Shown in pieces: positions 41,656-51,035 of a DNA stretch of 64,000 bases. Source of the DNA: 2-02-FULL-48-14 sp964356195 (GTDB lineage: Bacteria; Patescibacteriota; Gracilibacteria; UBA1369; 2-02-FULL-48-14); NCBI GenBank assembly GCA_964356195.1, contig CAYHGP010000004.1, forward strand, positions 1 through 64,000, given 5' to 3'. The number at the start of each line of letters is the position of its first letter. Position 1 is the first letter of the stretch. The notes under the pieces were generated by a model. The model had not been told where the DNA came from. It searched no databases and saw nothing but the letters and a program-made list of their open reading frames with translations. Both the position numbers and the translations under genes were made by a program.

Positions 41656-44600
41656 ATGGTAAAGGCTGTTACAACAGGTACGGGAACTCAGGGAAATCCT
41701 GAGGGCCCTGAAAAACTTTCCGGAGCCCCTACTCCCCTCCCGGAAACGGCGGAAAAAGAGCGTCGGGCTTTGCTTGAAGAGTTAATGGAAAAGAAAACCA
41801 AGGGGGATCGACTGGAACTCAGTAAATCGCTTTCTGATGAGCTTAAACAAAGTAAAACGTCGGAAAAAGAACGGGCTGAGCTGCTCCATAATGTTGCTGA
41901 ACAACATGAGTTAGAACAGGTTAAACTTCATGTGGCTGAGCTTCAAAAAGATCCTGAAAAAGTTGATGAGGCTAAGGTTGAGGCTCTCTACTGGATGCGA
42001 GACACATTACCTTTTCTCTATGCTTCTTGGGCTTTAGAGTATGGCCTTAAGGACCCAGGTTCGATTTCAGAAGTGCTTGCGATTAAAGATAAATCTAAGG
42101 ATCCTCTTGATCTAGCTTTTTTAGAGGGGCTTCAGTTCCTCAATGAAAACAGAAAGTTGACTACTGCTGAATACTTTTTTAACGCTCAGTATCCTCTTGT
42201 GGTGGGTGAAGCCAAGGCTCTCACGGATGCAGCCCGTCAAGTCAAAGATGCTGTGGATGGTAAAGACAAAGAGGGTGAAAAAAGCTGGTTGCGTCAAAAG
42301 GTTGAGGAACATCCAAAAACCACGGCCGCTCTTCTTGGTTTAGGAGCCCTTGGAGTGGGATACATGGTTGGGCGCTGGCTGATGAATAAAGCGCGCGGAA
42401 ACTTGGAGGGTCAGCCTGCGGAAACTGCAGATGGACAAGGTGTCGTTCAACGTGTCTCTTCGGGATTCAGTTGGCTCAAAAGTTGGCTCTTTAGAGGTGC
42501 GCTTTTCACCGGAGCTACCCTGGTGCTTGGACGTGTGATGGGAATTGAAGAAGTGGAAAAATATTTACGTCAAAATAAATTGGGCAATTGGCTTTATGAT
42601 AACCGATTCATTGGTGGAGTGATCCATATATTGAACGGACGTGTTGAAGAGGGTCTCGCCTTCCTTCATTTTGGGGCACGAGACGGTGATGCCAGAACAC
42701 GTCACCAAACTTACGCCGAACAATTTGGAGTTCCGGATATGGTGATTTGGTCGCTCGCCGGACTTAAATTTAAAGATGTGCTCGAGGCGGAAAAAGGTCG
42801 TGAGCATCCTCTCGGTACGGGAGTTTTTGCCAGCATTCCTTTTATAAAGGACTTTTTCAAACTTCCTCATCAAGTTTTGGCGGAAGAAAAGTTGCAGGAT
42901 TTATTGGTAGCCAAGAAAGCTGAAATTTATAAACTTGTTCCGAACGCCGACGAACTGACGATGGATGAAGTTCTTAAGATTGCTTTCGAAAAAAATCTTT
43001 TCAAGCCTGAAGAAAGTGAAGGCATGAAAGACGCACCTGAGGCGCTGACGGACTATTATGTAGCACGTGAAACTGATGTCAAAGATTTTGATAAGTCTCT
43101 CGAGGGTTTTGAAAAACCCAAAGAGACTCTTAATGCCGGTGAAATTGAACTTTTAAATAAATCCGGGGAACACGTCACTAAGAAATTGGATGAACTTCGC
43201 TTGGTGCTCCCCGACTTTTTCTCTAATTTGGATGAACGTGTACTCCGTGTTTTTCCTTGGCTTGCTATTAACCAAGGCGATACTGAGAAAACGGATTTAC
43301 TCCGTGCACAAAAGCAGTATCAAGCTTTTCGTGGCCAAGTTGAACTTAAAGAGCTTGAGGCTGTTGGCGCCGATGCTGAAGAACTCGAGAGGATGCAGGC
43401 TTTCTTTAAGACCTTGAAGCCGGGCGAAACATTGAATGCGGAACAACGAACCTTAGTGACTCAGTACACCACTCGAATGAAAGAGATTCACACCAAGATT
43501 CAAAATTCATTAATGAGGGCCCATAAATCTCGATGGGATGACGCAAAGGAGGACGCCGCAGCAGAAGGGAAAGAGGCTGCGTTTGGTGACGCCAAGGATA
43601 TATGGGATCTCTACGTTCATGTTTACTCGGGAGTGGGTTATCTTTTCAGATGGAGTTGGGAGTCTGTTACTGAACCTAACACTGGAGTGAAACGTACTGT
43701 GCTTGGTATTGGAGGGTTTGTTGTAACGGGAACAATGGTTGCGAATGCCGCTTACGGTCTTGCTTTAATTAAGTCCGGTGGAGCTCTTAATATTGCGAAA
43801 GGAGTTGGTACTATTTTGGTGCCTGGAATTACAGTCCCGTTTAATGCTTATGATGCCTATAAAGGTTTCTGGCATTCCCCTGAAGCTATACTTGATGCTG
43901 TGGCGAAAGGTAAGATGAGTGTCCCGCGTGGAAAGCTATTGTGTCAATACTCCCTTGAACATGCTGATTTACTTAAGAAAGGATTTCTTGGCGCCAAGTG
44001 GTCTGATCGTATGAAAGCTTACACTCAGATCGAAAAGGTACTTGAGAGTCCGGCTCGTGTAGAGTGGTTTAAAAAGCTAATAGCAGGTGAGGTAACTTAT
44101 ACTCCAGCTCAGGAATCTTGGATGGATGATATCGCGAAGGTCCTGGTTGAAGGTACTGATGATGCAGCTGTTTCTATCGAAATAAGATTAGCGAAGGCAT
44201 TGGAAAAAATTAAGTTGGAAGCAACTGGTGAAATCATCATGGAGAGTCCCAGTATTAAGTCCGCTCCTCGTAAATTTCTGGAATGGGCTGCACGAAAGGC
44301 CGGGGATGTGAATGTTCCTCCTTGGGCTAAGGAACTTTTTGAAGAACTTGTTGATGACGGAGGTCCAGGTTTGAAGGCTGAAGTTGGCGCGGGTTTGGAG
44401 AGGCTTAAAGGCTTGAAGCTTGTTCAAGACTTGGTTAAAGACGGGATTCCGGTGGGAGTTGCTTACCTTGGAGTTTATATGGCTTGTAGAGATTCACAAA
44501 AAATGGAAGACAAGGGCCAGGCTATTGCTCGGTTTGCGACAGGAATGCTTATTTTCTCTTTGCTTCAAAAAGGATGGGAACTTAGGGCTATTCAAGGAGC

Positions 44601-45651
44601 GCTGGCCGCCGGTCGGTTTTCGAAACATCCCTACATTATTGGTGCCGTGGCTTTAGCCGCTGCTATTGGGATAAGCTGGGTGGGAGAAGAAATGTTCACC
44701 GATTATGCGAAAGACGGATGGTTTTGGAAAACTTTTGGCGGAACCGCTCTATATACTTTTGGAGCCGGCCAAGCATCGGACGTCGTGCAGCATTACGAGT
44801 TGGATTTTTCCAAATGGAAGTCCGGACGACCTTTGGATTCCATTGAAATGCACACCGGAGGGAACACGGAGCGTGACTACTTTATGAAAGAAATGTATCT
44901 CCCTTTTATGGGGAATTATCGACCCGCTTTTGTGGACGGAGCGTTGGGTGCCGATACCGAAGACGTCAAAGGTTGGGTTTTTGACGACCTGAATCCGCAA
45001 GAAGCTATTGAAGTGTGGAATTACAAAGTAGGAGAAGAGATTGCAGCCTTGCGAGCGGAGGAAGAGGAATCCAAGAAACGAAAAGTGGCGGGCGAAGATG
45101 TGGATGAAGTGGACCACGGCGATGAAATTGCAGCGCTGGAATTGAAAAGGATTGATCGACACTGGATTCAAAGAGAACTTGCTCAATTCGAAGGGCGGAA
45201 GCAAGACATCATGGCACTTGGACAGGAAATCCAAGATGATATCTTTAAGACTTATGATAAAAAAATAACAGTCCGTGAGAGGGCTCTTATTGAAAGTATT
45301 TTAACAACAGACAATCCTGAATCTTGGATGGATGAAAGTTTTATGAAAATTGAAAATGAGGAGAGGTACCAAATTGTTAGTAAATACCTCGAGGGTAAGG
45401 ATCGTCAGCATAAGCTTGAAACCTTTGTTCAGGCGAAACGTCAAATTCAAAATGACGGTGAATTTTACCGATTACTGGAAGTGGACAAAAAGATTGTTAA
45501 TGCGACCGATGAAGACAAACTCTTAGCGAGCATGGGTATCGACAAACAGGATGCTGAAACGGCTCAACATATGTGGGAACAGTTGGTGGGAGACGAAGGT
45601 GAAGAAGAAGGAGGTGTTGAAGAGGAACCCGTATTACAGGAAGCGGCTTAA
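41656..45651 (+). CDS. 1331-residue membrane protein of unknown function
   Basis: The largest gene in the window and not recognisable to me. Residues 1-205 are soluble, charged and mostly helical. Hydrophobic helices lie at about 222-240 and 278-297. A long charged helical domain (about 310-670) follows, with more hydrophobic segments at about 682-735 and 945-1012. The C-terminal 300 residues are soluble, with coiled-coil-like Glu/Lys runs and an acidic tail. There is no signal peptide and no enzyme motif I can see. It has its own promoter and a terminator before it, so it is a single-gene unit. Large helical membrane proteins in Patescibacteria may be structural or secretion-related, but this is a guess. 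Confidence 0.75.
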   Translation: MVKAVTTGTGTQGNPEGPEKLSGAPTPLPETAEKERRALLEELMEKKTKGDRLELSKSLSDELKQSKTSEKERAELLHNVAEQHELEQVKLHVAELQKDPEKVDEAKVEALYWMRDTLPFLYASWALEYGLKDPGSISEVLAIKDKSKDPLDLAFLEGLQFLNENRKLTTAEYFFNAQYPLVVGEAKALTDAARQVKDAVDGKDKEGEKSWLRQKVEEHPKTTAALLGLGALGVGYMVGRWLMNKARGNLEGQPAETADGQGVVQRVSSGFSWLKSWLFRGALFTGATLVLGRVMGIEEVEKYLRQNKLGNWLYDNRFIGGVIHILNGRVEEGLAFLHFGARDGDARTRHQTYAEQFGVPDMVIWSLAGLKFKDVLEAEKGREHPLGTGVFASIPFIKDFFKLPHQVLAEEKLQDLLVAKKAEIYKLVPNADELTMDEVLKIAFEKNLFKPEESEGMKDAPEALTDYYVARETDVKDFDKSLEGFEKPKETLNAGEIELLNKSGEHVTKKLDELRLVLPDFFSNLDERVLRVFPWLAINQGDTEKTDLLRAQKQYQAFRGQVELKELEAVGADAEELERMQAFFKTLKPGETLNAEQRTLVTQYTTRMKEIHTKIQNSLMRAHKSRWDDAKEDAAAEGKEAAFGDAKDIWDLYVHVYSGVGYLFRWSWESVTEPNTGVKRTVLGIGGFVVTGTMVANAAYGLALIKSGGALNIAKGVGTILVPGITVPFNAYDAYKGFWHSPEAILDAVAKGKMSVPRGKLLCQYSLEHADLLKKGFLGAKWSDRMKAYTQIEKVLESPARVEWFKKLIAGEVTYTPAQESWMDDIAKVLVEGTDDAAVSIEIRLAKALEKIKLEATGEIIMESPSIKSAPRKFLEWAARKAGDVNVPPWAKELFEELVDDGGPGLKAEVGAGLERLKGLKLVQDLVKDGIPVGVAYLGVYMACRDSQKMEDKGQAIARFATGMLIFSLLQKGWELRAIQGALAAGRFSKHPYIIGAVALAAAIGISWVGEEMFTDYAKDGWFWKTFGGTALYTFGAGQASDVVQHYELDFSKWKSGRPLDSIEMHTGGNTERDYFMKEMYLPFMGNYRPAFVDGALGADTEDVKGWVFDDLNPQEAIEVWNYKVGEEIAALRAEEEESKKRKVAGEDVDEVDHGDEIAALELKRIDRHWIQRELAQFEGRKQDIMALGQEIQDDIFKTYDKKITVRERALIESILTTDNPESWMDESFMKIENEERYQIVSKYLEGKDRQHKLETFVQAKRQIQNDGEFYRLLEVDKKIVNATDEDKLLASMGIDKQDAETAQHMWEQLVGDEGEEEGGVEEEPVLQEAA

Positions 45652-47237
45652 AGTTTCTTCGTCATGTACGTTTCTTCTAAGTCGTAGCCCCACTTGCGGT
45701 AGTAGTTTCGGGTGCCCACTCCGGCGATGATGGCCATTTTGGAGTAGCCGCCGGTGCGGGCGATTTCTTCGGCTTTTTCGATCATGCGGCGGCCGAGTCC
45801 TGCGTGTTGAGCGGCGGGGTTGCCTTCTTTACCGACGTTTACTTGAGCGCCGTATACGTGAACTTCGCGGACCAGTGCGGCGCCTTCGAGCTCGCGGAGG
45901 TAATGCGGTTTTCCTTGTAAAGACAGTGAGGGGAAACGGAGACGGAGTAGAGAACAAAGCTTGTCGGTTTTGGTATCGTTGAAGCTGAGGAAAAACTCCT
46001 TCCCTTCGGAGGCGTCGTATTCCATTGTGCTGAGTTCCATGGAATCGAGATCGAAAATTTCGTCCTTAATTTCGCGGCAACGAATGCAACGGCAAATAAT
46101 TCCTTCTTTTTTCATTCGTGTTTGTAAGAGCTGGCGCATATTTGTTTTCTGGCTTCCCTCTAAAATAGACTCCCCCGGAATGTCGCGAAAAAGCCGTTCG
46201 ATGCGTACATATTCCGGTACTACTTTTTTCATTTCGAGAAGAATATTCATCAGCACTTCGTCGGAGTAAGCGTGGAAATTTCCTTCCTTCCACCAAATTT
46301 CCAGTTCGGAATATGGGGTTACGACACAAGGGTAAAGTTTTAATTGGTCCGGTTTAAATTCGGGTTTTGTGAAAAAGTCGCGGACCATTTGAATATCCTT
46401 TTCCGGAGTGCTGCCGGGAAGATTCGGCATAAGGTGCGTAGCGATTTTGAGACCCGCATCCTTCATGAGACGAATGGCACGAATGGAATCCTCAATCACT
46501 TCCCCGCGTTTGTTGTACGCGAGAATGGCGTTGTCCGTGTGTTGAACTCCAATTTGGACTTTAGTGCAGCCGAGTATTCGCATCCGGGCAATTTCTTTTT
46601 CAGTGATGTGGTCGGGACGTGTTTCGAGGCTGAGTCCAATCACTTTGTGCGTGGAACTTTCGTTGATGTGTTGGGCTTCTTTTAAACTGCGGCCTTGCTT
46701 GTCATTACAGGCGTTGTAGAGAGCGCGGATGAAGTCGGTTTGGTAACGTGGATTGTAAACCGACCAGGTGCCGCCGAGTACAATCATCTCAATTTTTTCC
46801 GTTTCGTGGCCTTGCTTAGTGAGGCTTTCCAAGCGGGTTTTCACTTGGTCGCGAGGATGAAAGTCGTCGAGGACGGCGCGCATGGCCCCGGGTTCGTTGG
46901 AAAGGTAGGACTTTGGCATTCCCGGCTCGGTAGGACAGAAGACACACTTCCCTGGGCAGGCATAGGGCTTGGTAAGCACGGTAACGACCGTGACTCCGGA
47001 AAGGGTTCGGATTTTTCGTTTTCGAAGAAGACGCTGAAGTTCTTTGTCTCCTTTCCAGCCTTCTTTTAGAAGGGCTTCGTAGGCACTTTGCAGGCTAAAA
47101 TTGGACTCCAGGGCGGTGCCGTAATCGTGAGCATAGCGTTTTTTAAGCTTATGAAGGTCCTCCTCGCTGCGAATCTTCAGGTTCGAGGCTTGTTGGATCA
47201 GCGCTTTTTGGATATCTTCTTCAGTGAGTATTTTCAT
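45648..47237 (-). CDS. Elp3-type radical SAM / GNAT tRNA wobble-uridine modification enzyme
   Basis: A 529-residue homologue of Elp3. The radical SAM part carries the iron-sulfur cysteines in YACPGKCVFCPTE (about 92-104) and NEPGAMRAVLDDFHPRDQV. It continues with LGGTWSVYNPRYQ, GLSLETRPDHI, KVQIGVQHTD and HLMPNLPGSTPEKD. The C-terminal GNAT domain (about 440-529) has EGAALVREVHVYGAQV, GLGRRMIEKAEEIA and NYYRKWGYDLE. Elp3 makes the carboxymethyl group of cm5U at tRNA position 34; single-subunit Elp3 is known in archaea and some bacteria. It is divergent from a Trm9-like methyltransferase with only 20 bp between the two starts. Confidence 0.95.
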   Translation of the reverse strand: MKILTEEDIQKALIQQASNLKIRSEEDLHKLKKRYAHDYGTALESNFSLQSAYEALLKEGWKGDKELQRLLRKRKIRTLSGVTVVTVLTKPYACPGKCVFCPTEPGMPKSYLSNEPGAMRAVLDDFHPRDQVKTRLESLTKQGHETEKIEMIVLGGTWSVYNPRYQTDFIRALYNACNDKQGRSLKEAQHINESSTHKVIGLSLETRPDHITEKEIARMRILGCTKVQIGVQHTDNAILAYNKRGEVIEDSIRAIRLMKDAGLKIATHLMPNLPGSTPEKDIQMVRDFFTKPEFKPDQLKLYPCVVTPYSELEIWWKEGNFHAYSDEVLMNILLEMKKVVPEYVRIERLFRDIPGESILEGSQKTNMRQLLQTRMKKEGIICRCIRCREIKDEIFDLDSMELSTMEYDASEGKEFFLSFNDTKTDKLCSLLRLRFPSLSLQGKPHYLRELEGAALVREVHVYGAQVNVGKEGNPAAQHAGLGRRMIEKAEEIARTGGYSKMAIIAGVGTRNYYRKWGYDLEETYMTKKL

Positions 47238-47257
47238 AGATTTATCAGAAGTTGCCT

Positions 47258-47944
47258 ATGCACTCTAAAAGAATCCAGAAAAAGGTCAAGGAGGACTATA
47301 ACGAAATCGCCAAGGATTTCTCCGAATCGCGCCAGTTTCCCTGGAAGGATTTTGATTTATTCCTCCCCTACTACAAAAAAACTTTTGCAGTTTTGGACTT
47401 GGGTTGCGGGAATGGACGGTTGCTGAGATTTCTTGAAAAGTACGGATTTCGGTCTTATTTAGGGGTTGATCAGTCGAAGGGCTTGTTGGATTTGGCAAGG
47501 AAAGAACATCCCGGAATGAAGTTTTTGTGCCAGGACATGAGTGCCCCTTTGAAGATTAGCGTTAAGGTGGAGGCGCTGTTTAGCATCGCTTCCTTTCACC
47601 ACCTTCCTCCGCGTGACCAACTGCAGACTTTGAAAAACTGGAGAGGGCAGTTGAAACCGGGTGGGTATTTGTTTATGACCAATTGGAATCTTCATCAGCC
47701 TGCTTACTGGCCGCTTTGGTTTCGCTCTTTGCTGTGGCCGAGTTATGGCGTGCGGGGTTTGCTTGTGCCGTGGCAGAATAAAATTTATCGCTATTATTTT
47801 GCATTTACGAAGCGACAACTGGAGAAACTTTTGAAACAGGCCGGGTACACGGTGTTTTTCAACGACTATGTTCGCGATGGAGAAACTGCTACGCTATTCA
47901 GCGGTAAAAATATTGTGACCATTGCGCGTTATGAAAATTCTTAA
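47258..47944 (+). CDS. Trm9-like SAM-dependent tRNA methyltransferase
   Basis: A 228-residue class I methyltransferase. SAM motif I is VLDLGCGNGRLL (about 46-57), with GVDQSKGLLDLA and FLCQDM next. Features shared with eukaryotic Trm9/ABH8, which methylate cm5U34 to mcm5U34, are YNEIAKDFSESRQFPW near the N-terminus, SIASFHHL, GGYLFMTNWNLHQ, and VPWQNKIYRYYFAF with a following EKLLKQAG. These resemble the yeast YEEIASHFSQTRYKPW, SIAVVHHW and VPW...RYYH elements as I recall them. It is divergent from elp3 with 20 bp between starts and overlaps the next gene by 14 bp. I start at the ATG at 47258. A generic methyltransferase is the alternative. Confidence 0.8.
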   Translation: MHSKRIQKKVKEDYNEIAKDFSESRQFPWKDFDLFLPYYKKTFAVLDLGCGNGRLLRFLEKYGFRSYLGVDQSKGLLDLARKEHPGMKFLCQDMSAPLKISVKVEALFSIASFHHLPPRDQLQTLKNWRGQLKPGGYLFMTNWNLHQPAYWPLWFRSLLWPSYGVRGLLVPWQNKIYRYYFAFTKRQLEKLLKQAGYTVFFNDYVRDGETATLFSGKNIVTIARYENS

Positions 47945-48701
47945 TGTTAAAATTGATGCGATTACACGAAAGGAAGCGCGTTTGGCTTTAAATAAACCGC
48001 AGATTATTTTCACCCCGAATCCGGAGATTTTGTTGGAGGCACGGAAGAATAAGGATTTTAGCAGAGCTTTGAAGAAAGGGACTTTAATGCTTCCTGATGG
48101 CCACGGGCTTCAGTTTGTGAGTACTCTTTTAAAGTTCCGTAGTAAATTTGTTCGCGCTCTGCTTTATGTCCCTTTTCTGTTTTTGTATTTGATCGTGAAG
48201 TGGCCTTTCCGACGAGAGATACCCGAAGTGATTCATGGCTCAGACTTCATGATGGACGTCGTTACTTGGGCGGAGAAGAATGGAAAGTCGGTGTTTTTTC
48301 TGGGCGGAAAAAAGGAAGTGGCTCGGAAAACGGCAGAATATTTTGAACGCCAATTCCCTCGTTTGAAAGTTGCCGGTTATTCCAACTTAGATCCTTCTGA
48401 GGCGGCTTTTGAGAAAGTGAAGGCAAGTGGAGCGAAAGTGGTTTTTGTGGCCTACGGAGCTCCAAAGCAAGAGCTTTGGATTGTGAGATACCATAAACAA
48501 CTCCCCCAAGTTTTCCACATCATGGCCGTGGGTGGAAGTTTTGATTTTTATTCCGGAGATGTCCGACGAGCGCCTGCACTTTTAAGAAAACTAGGTTTGG
48601 AGTGGTTATGGAGGCTTGTTTTACAACCTAAAGCTCGACTACGCCGGATATGGAACGCGACGGTCTACTTCCCTCTTCTTAGTCTTTTCTTCGACGAGTG
48701 A
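47931..48701 (+). CDS. WecG/TagA/CpsF family glycosyltransferase
   Basis: A 256-residue glycosyltransferase (GT26). Family features are IFTPNPEILLEARKN (about 25-39), LPDGHGLQFVS (catalytic-site Asp in a DGHG variant of the usual DGxG), HGSDFMMDVV, FFLGGKKEVARKTAEYFERQFP and VAYGAPKQELWI. These enzymes transfer ManNAc or similar sugars onto lipid-linked intermediates for wall teichoic acid or surface polysaccharide. The ATG at 47931 overlaps the methyltransferase gene by 14 bp. Its 3' end overlaps a convergent small membrane gene by 23 bp. Confidence 0.92.
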   Translation: MKILNVKIDAITRKEARLALNKPQIIFTPNPEILLEARKNKDFSRALKKGTLMLPDGHGLQFVSTLLKFRSKFVRALLYVPFLFLYLIVKWPFRREIPEVIHGSDFMMDVVTWAEKNGKSVFFLGGKKEVARKTAEYFERQFPRLKVAGYSNLDPSEAAFEKVKASGAKVVFVAYGAPKQELWIVRYHKQLPQVFHIMAVGGSFDFYSGDVRRAPALLRKLGLEWLWRLVLQPKARLRRIWNATVYFPLLSLFFDE

Positions 48702-48936
48702 TACGATCCTCGGCGGTCTTTATAAAAGGCGTAATGAATTCAATAATGCTTTTTGTGAGCATGATTGGCTTTGTGATGTAGGTATTTACGTTGTCCACAA
48801 TCTTTTTCACTTGGTCGGCGATTTTAACCACGTCCCGTAAAATAAAGAGCAGGTAAATAAGAGTCACTGAAAGAAAAATGGTTCCAAGTGCGACACAAAT
48901 CGAAAGGGTGAGGTAGAGGATGTCGAGGGATTGCAT
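48679..48936 (-). CDS. Small membrane protein (DUF948-like)
   Basis: An 85-residue protein with an N-terminal transmembrane helix (about 8-30) and a long amphipathic helix after it (VVKIADQVKKIVDNVNTYI). It ends in a basic cluster (RITRRRKD). The arrangement resembles DUF948 or other small envelope proteins, but this is a weak call. Its promoter overlaps the end of gatB. Confidence 0.6.
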   Translation of the reverse strand: MQSLDILYLTLSICVALGTIFLSVTLIYLLFILRDVVKIADQVKKIVDNVNTYITKPIMLTKSIIEFITPFIKTAEDRITRRRKD

Positions 48937-48968
48937 AAGGCGTGTGGGTTATGCTTGAGCGTGTTTCT

Positions 48969-48997
48969 ATTATACCAGAAGTTTAGCTAAAATGTCA
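48969..48997 (-). promoter_or_regulatory. Promoter of the DUF948-like gene (TGACAT-17-TATAAT)
   Basis: Minus strand: TGACAT (48997-48992) inside the last gatB codons, 17-bp spacer, TATAAT (48974-48969) with TGG before it. The leader to the ATG at 48936 is about 26 nt. Confidence 0.65.
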
Positions 48998-50400
48998 TTC
49001 ACCATTTTTGGATTGGCCTGACCTTTGGAGAGTTTCATCACGTGGCCCACGAGGGTTCCGAGTGCTTTCTGAGTGCCGGCTTTCACATCAAGGGCGGCCT
49101 GCGGATTCGCTTCAATAGCGGCCTTGCACCAGTTTTCAATCTCTCCGGAATCACTTTTTTGGACCAATCCATTCGCTTCTACGATATCTTTAGCGGGTTT
49201 GTTTGTGAGGAACATCTCTTCAAAAACGGTGGACTTCGCGGTGTTGTTTGAAATAACACCTTGGTCGATAAGTGCAATGAGTTCCGCGAGTTGTGTCGCT
49301 GAGATTGGACTTTCCTGAATAGTTTTTGCTTCGTCCCGGATACGTTTCATCAGGATTGTGCTGACGAAGGAATGCGTAGCCTTAGGGTTTTTGCTGGCTT
49401 TTGCGACTTCTTCGAAATAAGTAGCGAGAGCGAAATCTTCGCAGTAAAAGCGCGCGTCGGCTTCTCCAAGTGCGTACTCGCTGAGAAAACGTTCGTATTT
49501 TTGCATAGGAAGTTCAGGGATCGCTTTCTTCCATCTCGTTAATTCTTCTTCTGAAATTTCAATCGGCGGAAGATCCGGTTCCGGGAAATAACGGTAATCG
49601 GCGGCGCTTTCTTTTTCTCGCATAATCACTGTGGTTCCGCGGTCATCATCCCAGCCTACGGTTTGTTCTACCATTTGAGGGGTTCCTGCTTCCCAGAGTA
49701 CGGTTTGACGTTTGATTTCATATTCAATGGCGGCTTCTAAAGATCGGAAGGAGTTCAGATTTTTGATTTCGGCACGAGGATAGAGCTTATCCTCCCCTTT
49801 CGGACGAAGAGAAACACTGGCGTCGAAGCGCATCATTCCCTTTTCCATGTCGCAGCTGGAACTACCGCTGTAGCGTAAAATTTGCTGTATGGTTTCGGCG
49901 TAGGCACGGGCTTCTTTGGGGCTGCGAATATCCGGGTAAGATACTATTTCCATGAGAGGACAGCCGGAGCGGTTGTAATCGAGCAAGGTGTTGTTTCCGC
50001 TGTGTGTAAGTTTTCCGGCGTCGTTCTCCAAATGAAGACGAACCAGACGGATTACTTTTTTCTGTCCTTCGAAAAGAATCTCAACTTTTCCTTCAACTGA
50101 AATAGGTTCGTCGAATTGAGACGTTTGGTAACCTGCGGGAAGATCAGGGTAAAAATAATTTTTTCTATCAAATTTAGATCGTGAAGGAAGTGTGCATTGT
50201 AAGGCGAGTGCCGCAATGGCTCCTTTTTCTACGTTTTCTTTGTTCACCACAGGCAGCATTCCCGGAAATCCCATGCAGATGGGGCAAACGTTCGTATTAG
50301 GCTCCTTCCCGAAAGAATCGTTCAAGCAGGAGCAAAACATTTTTGTCTTGCTGGAGATTTGAGCGTGAATTTCGAGACCGATGATGACTTCGAGTTCCAT
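48970..50400 (-). CDS. gatB: Asp-tRNA(Asn)/Glu-tRNA(Gln) amidotransferase subunit B
   Basis: A 476-residue GatB. The start IGLEIHAQISSKTKMFC, the zinc-site cysteines C22, C24, C39 and C42 (CSC and CPIC), YFYPDLPAGYQTSQ, DYNRSGCPLMEIV and the C-terminal YqeY-like helical domain are all visible. It forms GatCAB with GatA and GatC to amidate misacylated Glu-tRNA(Gln) and Asp-tRNA(Asn). gatA and gatC are not in the window. Complete for the family. Confidence 0.97.
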   Translation of the reverse strand: MELEVIIGLEIHAQISSKTKMFCSCLNDSFGKEPNTNVCPICMGFPGMLPVVNKENVEKGAIAALALQCTLPSRSKFDRKNYFYPDLPAGYQTSQFDEPISVEGKVEILFEGQKKVIRLVRLHLENDAGKLTHSGNNTLLDYNRSGCPLMEIVSYPDIRSPKEARAYAETIQQILRYSGSSSCDMEKGMMRFDASVSLRPKGEDKLYPRAEIKNLNSFRSLEAAIEYEIKRQTVLWEAGTPQMVEQTVGWDDDRGTTVIMREKESAADYRYFPEPDLPPIEISEEELTRWKKAIPELPMQKYERFLSEYALGEADARFYCEDFALATYFEEVAKASKNPKATHSFVSTILMKRIRDEAKTIQESPISATQLAELIALIDQGVISNNTAKSTVFEEMFLTNKPAKDIVEANGLVQKSDSGEIENWCKAAIEANPQAALDVKAGTQKALGTLVGHVMKLSKGQANPKMVNDILAKLLV

Positions 50401-50422
50401 AGTGTTTGATTTAGCCTGAAGC

Positions 50423-50989
50423 TTAACTCGATTTGCGGCTGTCGCGCAACAATTTTGTGAGCATATCTTTTAATTTCCCGTGGTCTTCGAAACCTTGCTG
50501 GCGAACGAACTCCTGCTGGTGCTCCATGATGAAGCGCTCTACTTTCCGAGGAGAGGCTACGTTTGAAAGAATGAGTGGCGCTCCAGCAATGTGTGTGATT
50601 TGTATATTTCCGTAACGCATCACGGTTCCCCAGAATCCCCGAATTTCGTTGGTAATTCCATCGATATTTCCATATTCAATACGGCTCGTGGTTTGGTCAA
50701 AAAAGGAGTTCCATTCATGGTTGATTACCGCAAGGTTGGTTACAATCCAGGCGTCCATGTACCACTGGAGGAGACGGTAGAAGAAAAGAAGTACGCCTAA
50801 GCCCCCCCAAGTGAGCCAAATAACGTAAAGTGGAGGGAATAGGGTGTAAGCCCCCAACGGAATTAATATCCCCACAAACATCACCTTAAAAAGCTGTGGA
50901 TAAACAATGAAAGGGTGAACGTGAGCCACTTTAATGATTCGCTCGCCTTTATCGAGGAGATGGCGGAATAAAATCTTGTCTATGATCAT
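50423..50989 (-). CDS. Bacterial PH-domain membrane protein
   Basis: A 188-residue protein with two adjacent transmembrane helices (about 30-50 and 54-73) flanked by a short N-terminal region and a C-terminal beta-rich domain. The segment MDAWIVTNLAVINHEWNSFF followed by SRIEYGNIDGI is typical of bacterial PH (bPH2/YdbS-like) domains. Function unknown. It is upstream of gatB with 22 bp between, and divergent from lepB. Confidence 0.78.
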   Translation of the reverse strand: MIIDKILFRHLLDKGERIIKVAHVHPFIVYPQLFKVMFVGILIPLGAYTLFPPLYVIWLTWGGLGVLLFFYRLLQWYMDAWIVTNLAVINHEWNSFFDQTTSRIEYGNIDGITNEIRGFWGTVMRYGNIQITHIAGAPLILSNVASPRKVERFIMEHQQEFVRQQGFEDHGKLKDMLTKLLRDSRKSS

Positions 50990-51035
50990 ATTGTCGGCGA
51001 GGGGGTTCCTTGCTACTCTCTCATTACTATTTTAC

